A stretch of DNA of 64,000 nucleotides from Psococerastis gibbosa (lineage: Eukaryota > Arthropoda > Insecta > Psocodea > Psocidae). The position numbers were made by a program, and so were the translations under genes. The notes beneath the pieces were generated by a model. The model saw nothing but the letters and a program-made list of their open reading frames with translations. It searched no databases and was not told the DNA's origin. The stretch spans positions 33,637,047 through 33,701,046 of the forward strand of contig OZ020489.1 of assembly GCA_963971405.1 (NCBI GenBank), written 5' to 3'. Each line of letters starts with the position of its first letter. The first letter of the stretch is position 1. Below, in pieces: positions 55,336 through 64,000 of this stretch.

Positions 55336-57087
55336 GGCCTATTTTTTAAAAATTTCCTTCTAGGCCTAGAACTAACTTGAAGCACACATAAAATCTAACC
55401 ACCACCCCCCCCCCCTTTCTCCAAAATCTAATCCTGCAAACGTGACTGCGGCCGCCAGAAAATTTCATTTTTATGTCGTCGTGAACCTCCGTTTCTAAGC
55501 CCACGTCTCTATGAACTGGACTATTCGGAACCACAGTTGCTGCTGTAATATAGGCCAAAATCGCATAACATTCTTCCTGTCATTCATGAATAACCATGCT
55601 GTTATGACTCATCGACCGTTTACGACCTCCCCACTTTCTTTGCGAACACAGAAAAGTTGGTTTTTTTTGTGAATGAAAATTTATTTTTAATTTTTTGACT
55701 CAACATAATCTAAAAAATTCATTTTTTTTTTCGACCTGAGGACCAACACCATATATACATATCTAACTGCTTCCCTCCCCTACAATTTTGTTCATCCAGA
55801 TGTGTCCGGCCTATTTATTACTAATTGGTAGGGTAGGTTACGGCCAAACCTTCTCTTGAAGAAAAAGAATATTTTGAGGAAGCAAACCCTCAGATAAAAT
55901 AGCCCCCTTCTGGCTCTATAACATGAACTTAACTCTGTCCTTGGGCTGTCCTTTTTATTTGCAACAAGTGCAGTATACGATATGCCTAGTAAACAAACCT
56001 AAAGATAAAACTGCTTCTGTTATTCTACCTACCACCCCGGTTGTAGGGTGGGCATATAGATTTAAAACATAGTTCCTACCTATAAAAGGTATCAAGTATC
56101 CATTGTATCCAAAATATCCAGAAGCGCACGTATTTCCGAATAATTTTCCAGTCCAGTAAGAACTTGTACACCAGAACAGTCCAGATTTGCAATCAAGCGC
56201 ACTTGGAAAATTCTATAAACTTCACACAAAAATTAAGGCAACCCCCAAAATTAGGTTATAGGAACCACAAAAGTCAAAATGCACTTGCACCCCGTAAGAA
56301 TCAGCTAAACACTGATTTCAAGAGCGGCCGTGAGCGTGGAGTACCTCCCCTCCTCCAAGGATGTACCCCTCTTGCAAGGTCCTACATCAAGGGCAATAGA
56401 CTTTGGTGTAACACTTTTCTAGGAATCATAAAGAGACGACTGTGGCAGTGAGAATACATTGTGCGGCTCGTTCAATTTACAAACATCCATATGTAAGAAC
56501 CAATTCGTATAAAGTACCCATAGTACACGGTAAGAGCATTGAATTGGGTACCTCTTTACGAAAACGCGTAAGAAACGCTAAGAAGATGAATCTTGATGTG
56601 CAAAAGCAGTGTCTTTGGGTGAAGACTTAGGCTGAATAGAACTGGAGGAATGTCCATGACTGCGCAGTGTAAGGTGACGGTGAATGCGATTGCAACAGCT
56701 CGGAAGGGCGACTCTTCACGTAGCCGAGTTCTTGAACTTGGGAGCGGAGAAATGGGAGAAATGAGAAATGGGAGAGGACATTGCGCATGCGTGTGTTTTG
56801 ATTATGAGGCCGATTGATAAGCAGTGGGCTGAGATTTTAGACTGGGTTGAGTCATAACTGGTACCTGGAGCAGATTTCGCAATGTTTTGCCGGAAATGGG
56901 TCACCTATTTGACCTTCATAGAACTGCCCAGTTAAAAAACCATGCTGCAAATTGCAAGACAGCTGCGGTAGCCAGGATTTTCTTCTTCCCTCCCCCAGTA
57001 TGGGTGCAATTTATTTTCTAAGTACATCATTTTGCGAGACAGCTCGGCGATTTCTGCAAAACGTTTTTACAGTATAGTAGGCCTAGG
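55336..57087. other. Noncoding, no supported gene
   Basis: C run at 55405-55416. Two consecutive plus open frames, 56164-56451 (95 codons) and 56442-56630 (62 codons), lie in a somewhat GC-richer stretch with no domain I recognise; an old transposon ORF is possible. AGCCAGGATTTTC at about 56973 resembles the hAT-like end at 10393. Confidence 0.4.
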
Positions 57088-57262
57088 ACATGGACGGATA
57101 CAGGGAGGGGCAGGGGGAAGCTGCCCCCCCCCCCCCGCCCAAAAATTGGTAAATCTATTGTAAGTTAATTTACTCCGCTCTGATTTAATCGATGCTACAT
57201 AAGTTTTCCTATTTTGACCCACAACTACCCCCCCCCCAAATTGGGCTGGATCCGTCCCTGGC
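57088..57262. mobile_element. MITE family P, best copy
   Basis: Left ACATGGACGGATACAGGG, right GGCTGGATCCGTCCCTGG, with C runs, TTGGTAAATCTATTG, ACTCCGCTCTGATTTAATCG and TTTTGACCCACAACTACC between them. About 175 bp. Confidence 0.75.
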
Positions 57263-57303
57263 CTAGGATACATATCTACTAGTACTTTTCTTCTTTAAAA
57301 TAA

Positions 57304-57490
57304 AGGTTAAATCGCATACAAACAATTTAATGAATGTATCCGATTAACCTCTTCAATCGCCTCACTAAGTCACCTAATACTATTAGGCTAATAGGTACTG
57401 GTGTCGAGTTGCGACACGTCTCCGACCGCAAGGTGTGTAGATACTCGCACAAGTACTAGCACGCTACCACCTTGCCACCGAAGTCGCAAA
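57304..57490 (-). mobile_element. SINE2 copy
   Basis: GGTTAAATCGCATACAAACA, ATCCGATTAACCTCTTCAAT, GTGTCGAGTTGCGACACGTC and GCACGCTACCACCTTGCCAC: inverse of 55130-55300. Confidence 0.8.
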
Positions 57491-57591
57491 GGGAGGTTGG
57501 ATTGGGATTTATGTCTTGTCACGGGTGCATGACTATTTCTAAGAAAATTTGTGAAATTTTTACTGAAAAGCAACTTAACCAACATTAATTA

Positions 57592-57710
57592 GTCAGGACA
57601 TGCAGAGTAGTGGTACAGACTCCGACTTTCACCCGAAAAGTTGTTGGTTCGAGTCCCACACTTGCCACATTTTCTGGCCATGCTTCGGAGGGCATGTAAA
57701 TGTAAGTTTT
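57592..57710 (+). mobile_element. SINE1 copy, 3'-truncated
   Basis: GTCAGGACATGCAGAGTAGT, GACTTTCACCCGAAAAG, B box GGTTCGAGTCC and TTCTGGCCATGCTTCGGAGG; it stops at GGGCATGTAAATG. Confidence 0.85.
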
Positions 57711-58939
57711 GGATGTACTCAGATATTAAGACATATAGTAGAATTTTCATCATTTTAACCATATAACTTTCTCAAATTTATAATTTGAATTGTAAACATT
57801 TTCAGGATAGTGCATAATAGAGTATTTTACATGCCAGTATATTGAATACTAAAAATTAGGCCTTATTTCCCTAATTTGGCCTGTTTATCACAAATTTTAC
57901 CCCCTTTTGTCACTTCTACCCATATAAGTATTTCAGCGCCTAAACGTCTAAAATTGGTAATGATTATGGAAAATGATCTGGGCTAGATACCCAGAGTATA
58001 TGAGTAGGACATACTATAGTAAGCTAGGTTTAAGCTATTAGTAAGAATAAAATATGAATCAATATTTTTCAAACAAACCATTTTTTTAACGCAAAAAATA
58101 AGAATTAATAAATTACCTTACTACAGCCAAAAAATGTAAATATTTTTGTTCTCAAATTTTCATACCAACTACTTAAAAATTTTACGTAAACGTTACGTAA
58201 AAAAAATAAAAACGAAATAAGCCCACGATGTCGAGGAAGAAAGACATAACCCATGAATACCCTAGCATCAATCTGCGCGGCATGGATGGAAATGGAATAT
58301 GGTCAATATGAATCTCGATCTACTGATCAGTGATCTACTGATCTAACTGATCTAGTACCCTTACAACTTTCAAGGGGTGAGGTTTAGTCTTTTTCCCGCT
58401 GGGTCTCGTTCGTAATTTTTACGCGGAATTTTCAGAGTATTTTCTTTGAAACAATACACCATTGAAATCATATCGGTGATGACCGGATTTAGGATTTGAG
58501 AGTGGGGGAGGGGCAGTTTAGAAACGAAGCATGTTTCGTATTATTTTATATATTTAATATAAAAAAGGGTTTTAAAAACAGAAATTGTACGCTATAAACC
58601 AATCGATAGATTGAAACTCTAGAAGAAGATTGTTCTACTTTAGCGTCATTTATTTATTCTTCGTATTCACCCCCCCTCCCCCCGCCTCCCAATCAGGTAT
58701 TGTCTTCGCCATCATAAGTAAAGTCATGTAAAGATCCTAATTTTAGACAATGCAGGTTCGCACGCTACTTACTCTTCTGCAGGTTCACACGCTCCTATTA
58801 TTCGGACCACTAGCAATGGCATTAATAGCAATAGTATACTGGACTTATACTAACATCAAACATTTATTTTTAAGTGTGTCCTGGTGCCCAGAACACAGAA
58901 TCTGGGCATTATGCAGTAGCCTACGTCCGAGTGAAACTG
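57711..58939. other. AT-rich noncoding, nothing recognised
   Basis: A short GATCTACTGATC/AACTGATCTA cluster at 58313-58356 is a small imperfect tandem repeat. No gene. Confidence 0.5.
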
Positions 58940-59244
58940 CAGTGGCGTAGCCAGAATTTTTTTTTTTTTTTTGTCCAGTTTTCATAAAGTTTGCTTGCTT
59001 AGGCGCTTATTCCACCTACGTCAATACCACATTTACTATAGACTATTGGCGTAACTGGAATAAGCGCCTTACGATAGGTTTTCGAATGGGGTGGTGATTT
59101 TGCAGACTTTATTAACAAAACTGGAAAAGGGGGAACGGGGTCTCCCCGGCGATTTGTTTGAAGATAAATACCCACTATTTTGCTAAATTTTGGGAGGGGG
59201 GGTCCGGACCCCGCTGACCCCCCCCCCCCTTGGCTACGCCACTG
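58940..59244. mobile_element. hAT-like MITE with a hairpin MITE inside
   Basis: Ends CAGTGGCGTAGCCAG (58940-58954) and TTGGCTACGCCACTG (59230-59244) are inverted. A T run follows the left end and a C run precedes the right. No clean 8-bp duplication seen. Family G copy 11 is inside. Confidence 0.8.
59000..59071. mobile_element. Hairpin MITE, family G copy 11 (72 bp, smallest)
   Basis: TAGGCGCTTATTCCACCTAC then GTCAATA, with right arm TATTGGCGTAACTGGAATAA then GCGCCTTA. It lacks the GTAGCAGACATT core, so it is an internal-deletion form. Confidence 0.8.
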
Positions 59245-60120
59245 AGTCAACGATAAAACAGAATAGACCAGTGGTGGATTCTGAAATTTCTCAAAGGGGT
59301 GGGGGGGGGGCCTTGCTTTTTGGCTTGCACCCGTCTGTTATATAGACTTGCAAATAGGGATTAACACAATTATCTGCGCATTTTAATTTAAAATCACTTT
59401 TTTATAAAATTTCACTTACAAAATTCACTTATATAATTAAATTTAAATTATTCTTATTTTATAACATATTAGTAGCTTAAATGAGAATCCACGTAAAGAT
59501 CTACCATAATGTGGCCACCCCCGCACCCCAAGTGATGATCACCAATTTTCGACAGAATAGGCATTAGAAGAGGATGATTTTTATTATTTGTTGCCATTGG
59601 TCCTAACGTGTGGGGGTTCCTAAGCCAGGGCTTACTCGGTCTTCTTTAATGTAAATCCGGCCCTGATTATTATTTTTAACTACTTTTAACTACTATAACT
59701 TTAAACTACCCTGTCCAACGTACCTCCGTCCTACGAGCCACAAGCCTCTTCTCCTCCCCCCCCCCCCACTACTTACACTACAGCTAGAGTGGATAATCCC
59801 CTCCCACAAAATAATATCCCACAAAATAATAGGTAGACATCCCCAATTTCCTAGCTCAAATTCCCAACAGGGGCCCGCGCTAAAACCAAAAAAATAAAAA
59901 TAAAATAAAAATTAATGGAGTTTACATCCTTTTTTGGCCTGATAGTCTAGCAGAGTCGTGTGGCAGCAGAGGAACGGCTAGGAAGGCTATTGGATGAAGT
60001 AGGTCAGGGAGCCAAGCGTTCCAGGCGGATGCTTGTGGACTAACAGTACCCGATGTGGCGCGCAAACGTTCCACGTTCCAGCTCCACCACCTGTGGCTAA
60101 AGGGTAAAGGTCCAGCCTGT
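59245..60120. other. Noncoding with G/C runs
   Basis: CAGTGGTGGATTCTGAAATT followed by a G run (59270-59310) is another hAT-like head. C run at 59757-59767. No gene. Confidence 0.4.
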
Positions 60121-60139
60121 ATGAAGTTGCTTAGAAAGG

Positions 60140-60700
60140 TACTGATTTCGGTGGCGAGGTGGTATCGTGAATGCACTTGTGTGTGTTGTTTCTAACGTAT
60201 GCTTTCAGCATTTCTGCTTTAAGCAACCCTGTCAGCCTGGCGGGGGGAGTGAGTCTGTTTGTTGACTTAAGGCACCCTAACGGCAGACTCTTTCACCTCG
60301 GGGGAAGGGGGAGTTGACTGACAGGGTGGACCTCCTGATTATAGTGGGTTTCGAACCACTTGGGGAACATGGTAAAGTCACACGATTAAATCGGAGGTGA
60401 CTAGGACTCGACGTCGACACGCACACAGACTGACTGGTATAGTCTCAGCACGTTATCACGTCCCACCATTTTCCCCTGCCAACGCCAACGCTGCGCTCAC
60501 TACCAAGTTTGCCGCAGTTTGAAACATGCTCTGCTCTAATGGATTCAAAATGGTAAAGTGTGAGTCTCTACTCACCATGCGATCCGAGACATTTCCTAAC
60601 TGAACACAAGTATACTGTAACTTAGTGAGGCAACGGGAGAAGCTATTCGGATACATTAATTCATTCGTTAGCATGCAATTAATCTTTTTATTTAAAAAAA
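60140..60700 (+). mobile_element. SINE2 copy split by a ~350-bp insertion
   Basis: SINE2 head at 60143-60185 (TTTCGGTGGCGAGGTGGTAT then CGTGAATGCACTTGTG) resumes at about 60556 (GTGTGAGTCTCTACTCACCA, ACTTAGTGAGGCAACGGGAG) to an A-run at 60698-60710. The inserted segment has a B-box-like GGTTCGAAACCC on the minus strand (reverse of 60348-60361) and may be another SINE. Confidence 0.6.
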
Positions 60701-61005
60701 AAAAAAAGTTTAGGGAGGCAACCAGAAGGTAAAGGCTTAAAGTTGTAGTGCTGATGTTAAGGCTAAGCCCCCTAAAATTAGTCGAGAAGGGGGTGCGAAT
60801 CCCCAAAACCTCCTCCTTGGCGCCTCGGAAAGCAATGGAAAGCATGTCTCACTTTGCTCTCAGCTTGGCATGGCTGTAGACAAGGGAGGGGGGGCTTGTT
60901 GGGCATAGACCCCCCCCCTCCCCGAAATAGCTTGATAGTTAAATAAATCTAGTACGGTAAAACGAATGTCTTCATCTGTAAATTATAAGCTTTTGTGCTG
61001 TTAAA

Positions 61006-61774
61006 CATTGCCGGATTAACCCATGGGCACTTGGGGCACAGACCCCCGGCCCCCCCAGAAATGCCTAAAATTCCGGCCCCCCCCCAGAATGAGATATTTT
61101 TAGATTAAAATATAAAGAAATAGAAATTAAAAGTTTTGAAATTGTTTTTTTTTTCCTGTAATGCTAGTAAGTAGATTTATGAATTTTAGAGGAGGTTACA
61201 ACTTGCACCAGAGGCTGACGAAGCGACCTGCTATCGCCCCCCTCCCCCCTTTGGAAGGCATTATATTCTTTGCCTCAAAAATCTAAGTGTTACAACACTC
61301 AAAATGCGCAAAACCTCACTAATTCAGCCCTATTTTTCAAAACCTTTCTCCCGGGGGATACCCCCGGGCCCCCCTTGTCTACAATTATATTGATTCATTC
61401 TAATATATAAGCCTTACTGCTCACAAAATGCGTAAAACCTCACCATTTCAGCCCTATTTTTCAAACATTTTCTCCCCGGGCCCCCCTCGACCATAATTAT
61501 ATTGATTCTTTGTAATATGTAGCTTTCTTGTTCTCAAAATGTGGGAAACCCCAATATTTCAGTCCTCTGTCTCCTGAGCAACTTTTATGAAAATGGATGC
61601 AGAGGCACCAAATTATACCGCACCTTCGAAAACTACGCCACTGACAAGTGCCTCCCCCTTTTACGAGGTCCGGGACCGCCTCTGTCTAGGACCACCTCGT
61701 CCGCCTCTGGTTTCCACAAACGGCCCCCCCCCCTATCTTGTGCCCCCGGCCCCCCAGGGGTTAATCCGGCACTG
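61006..61774. mobile_element. hAT-type element with 8-bp target duplication
   Basis: Flanked by CTGTTAAA at 60998-61005 and 61775-61782. Left end CATTGCCGGATTAACCC, right end GGGGTTAATCCGGCACTG: inverted, one early mismatch. An 8-bp duplication with CA..TG ends fits the hAT superfamily. The 769-bp interior has many C/G runs and no transposase ORF, so it is non-autonomous. Confidence 0.88.
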
Positions 61775-63337
61775 CTGTTAAAATCGTAAATCCCCACTAT
61801 TTCGGGGGCCTAATTTTTTTTCAAACTCCCCCGGGACCCCCCTGCTTGCAGCAATATGAATAAAAATTCCTTTATATAAGCTTCGTAAAATCTATACTTT
61901 ACTACGGTTAAAATGCGTAAAGCCCCTCTATTTTTTCCCTGTTATTCTATTTTCAAATTTTTCCCAGGGGGAGACCTCCAGCCCCTTTAGGTTAAATGCA
62001 ATATCATTTGTATGCAATCTAAATTCTAAACCGTCGTAATTCTAGCATTATGATTTAGTCCGCATATCCGCAAAATATTATTTGCCCGTGTCCGCATCAA
62101 AGTTAAACCCGTCACTAAATTGTCATTTGATGTGCCTATGTTATCTAACATACTCATACGAGTAACACCATAACCTCTAAAGAATACACTAGAACACAAG
62201 ATACAATTGAGTTCTCAAGAAAAAAATGTACACTAGATAGGACCAAAGTCACTACAGCTACCCCTGAAAAATATCTTGGCTACAGCCTTGGTGCAAAGAG
62301 CAAAAAAAAGGCTCATCTAAATTTTTATATATAGTATTCAAATATCTTATGATACAATATGATACATGAAGTTGTCATCTACAGCTTGAGTAAACTAAAT
62401 CTTCAATAAATTGAGGAATAAATTGCATAAAAAATAAAAATTGCCAAATTTTAGCGTTCCCATTTTCGACAGTCCATCCATACCCATTAAAAGTCTAAAG
62501 AGACTTTTCTATCATTAAGACCAGTCACTTACGCATGATCTTAGTTTATACAGCCTAAAACCGAAATTAATGCACATAAGGGGGCCTACCCATATTAAAA
62601 ACAAATATATATTTCATAGCCACGATTGCTTGCTTAATAGCTTGTAACCCTTTCTTTCACAGTGTTTATCGAATATTTGTCTGAAAGATTTTTATCTTAT
62701 ACAATATAAGGCAAAATGCATAATGAGTAAATACTCACCTTTAGAAATGGGACGGAATTTTCTCTTTAAACAAAATTTTGCACCAGAAGAGTAACTAATT
62801 CAGCACAAGACATAGTAAGTACTGCAGTCTTTGTACTTGATTGAACAGGTTTTATACACTTTTAAAGACACACCATGTACATTACAGGCCAAGAACGGAT
62901 GATTATACTGAAGCACCTATGCTCTGTCATTTCCGAAATCGACTTCGTAATGAATAAAATATCATTTTATTTTCAGATTCTAATTGAAGTTATGTGAACA
63001 AGTATCTTCACTTCCTACATCTTGTCACTTGTCGGTTCTCTACTTTAACATATATTTTAAATATCGAATATGCAACCAAACACGGTGTACAATTTTGGGT
63101 TTGGCCTACTTTTATTTTAAGCTATGGAATTTGCAGTGGCGGTTCGTGCAGTTATGAATTAAAAAAATTTGGTGAGGCAAGAAAAATTTGAGGAGAGTTG
63201 ACACCTACGAATTGATCCAAATTGCCATGATGATCACCAATCTTTGATAGAAGAGGCATTTTAAAAAAGAAGGTCCATAGGAAAGGCAAACCTGAGAAAC
63301 CTGAGGGCTCAGTTTTTATAAAATACAAGCGGAGCTT
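61775..63337. other. Noncoding; family A relic at about 62335-62480
   Basis: 62345-62475 has TATGATACATGAAGTTGTCA, TAAACTAAATCTTCAATAAA and ATTGCCAAATTTTAGCGTTC, a diverged family A arm. GCAGTGGCGGTTCGTGCAG at about 63133 is an hAT-like head. No gene. Confidence 0.45.
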
Positions 63338-63452
63338 GGGACCGCTTCGCGGCCCCGCCCCCCTTGCGCCTGCCGCGGGCGGCAGCTCGCCCCTGCGGGG
63401 CCTCGCATTAACGTGGTTCCATTTGGCATTACGCAGCTCGCCCCTTCGGGGC
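63338..63452. repeat. Cluster of four GC-rich hairpins
   Basis: Hairpins: GGGACCGCTTCGCGGCCCC (63338-63356), CTGCCGCGGGCGGCAG (63370-63385), GCCCCTGCGGGGC (63389-63401) and GCCCCTTCGGGGC (63440-63452, a UUCG tetraloop type). CAGCTCGCCCC occurs twice. The base composition is sharply unlike the AT-rich surroundings. Confidence 0.8.
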
Positions 63453-64000
63453 TCGCATGACTTATGTGAATGACCCCAAACCCAAACGAAGCAGTTAACA
63501 ACTTTGAAAATTGGTTAATTTATACTGCTTCTAATGAGACATTAACAAATCATTTTGGTGGAAGAGGTCAGGCTGTGGAATCCTGTTACTCTATGCTTGT
63601 AATTTCAAAGGTACACTTTAGACCTGTTTTCCGCCAAAACGCTGATGGCTATGGCTTACCAAATCACTTGAGCCCGAACGAAGAGGCGGATAGTTAAACT
63701 GAATATATCTCTGGAAAGAGTAGGACAGGTGGAAGAGAACTAAAGTAGTTTAAAGTTTTCAAAATGATATCAAGACCTCCGAAAACGCGGCCGAAAAAGC
63801 CTATTTTCGCTGAAAATCGAAAAATTTGGGCGCACCCCGTCACGTTTCCACCCCCCAAAGCCGAACCTCTTGCTTGATCACGACAAATTTGGCATGACCT
63901 AAAAGAAGAAGAGCGGACAAAGACACTGATATAATTTAAATTAACATAGGCCTTCTACATCTGCCCAAAAAATTGCTTAACACCCGCCCATGCAATTATA
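63453..64000. other. End of window, unassigned
   Basis: 63470-63697 is open for 75 codons on the plus strand with a coding-like look (GRGQAVESCYSMLVISKVHF) but no domain I recognise; it could be a transposon ORF fragment. The rest contains CCGAAAACGCGGCCGAAAAA and short C runs without clear ends. Confidence 0.35.

Noticed and set aside
60456-60845. 129-codon minus open frame
   Set aside because: Overlaps SINE2 and its insertion; no domain.

Overview
This is an AT-rich, intron- and repeat-dominated piece of an animal nuclear genome, most likely an arthropod (possibly a hemipteran insect or a crustacean; the species cannot be fixed from sequence). The reasons are a eukaryotic C2H2 zinc-finger exon with an intron acceptor, LINE retrotransposons of RTE/BovB and CR1/Jockey-like type, a SINE derived from tRNA-Glu, and hundreds of bases of terminal-inverted-repeat (TIR) MITEs. 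There are no bacterial operons, rRNA genes, CRISPR arrays or organellar genes. Fewer than 2 of 64 kb look like host coding sequence.

Layout. 1-10 kb: unassigned AT-rich DNA, a TTAA-flanked palindromic MITE (2450-2841), a hairpin MITE (4549-4711), a duplicated dispersed repeat, an RTE-type 3' tail with a CAGA microsatellite, and a tandem array of seven LINE 3' ends (7444-8613). 10-14.5 kb: a large inverted-repeat structure (about 10185-13212) holding an hAT-like MITE and a broken RTE/BovB-type LINE, followed by a three-level nest of elements. 14.5-29 kb: SINEs, MITEs and short 5'-truncated LINE fragments with clear target-site duplications. 30.5-32.2 kb, minus strand: the last exon of a zinc-finger transcription factor gene, the only convincing host gene, with a MITE about 30 bases after its stop codon and a reading-frame discontinuity near its 5' end. 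32-64 kb: further MITEs, three SINE families, LINE fragments, a ~190-bp tandem repeat (50783-51703), a complete hAT-type element with an 8-bp target duplication (61006-61774), and a cluster of GC-rich hairpins (63338-63452).

The most striking structure is a group of eleven almost fully self-complementary hairpin MITEs (here called G) that share an end signature (AGGCG.. then ATTCCA) and a core (GTGGTAGCAGACATT) but have different arm sequences in different copies, with each copy's two arms matching each other. One copy (25401-25566) pairs one arm type with another, and three copies carry a second hairpin with the same end signature nested in their loop. Family letters A, F, G, H, K, L, N, P and SINE1-3 are labels made up for this annotation. 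Family-level statements about LINE, hAT and piggyBac hallmarks come from general knowledge of those groups; all copy comparisons were made by eye.
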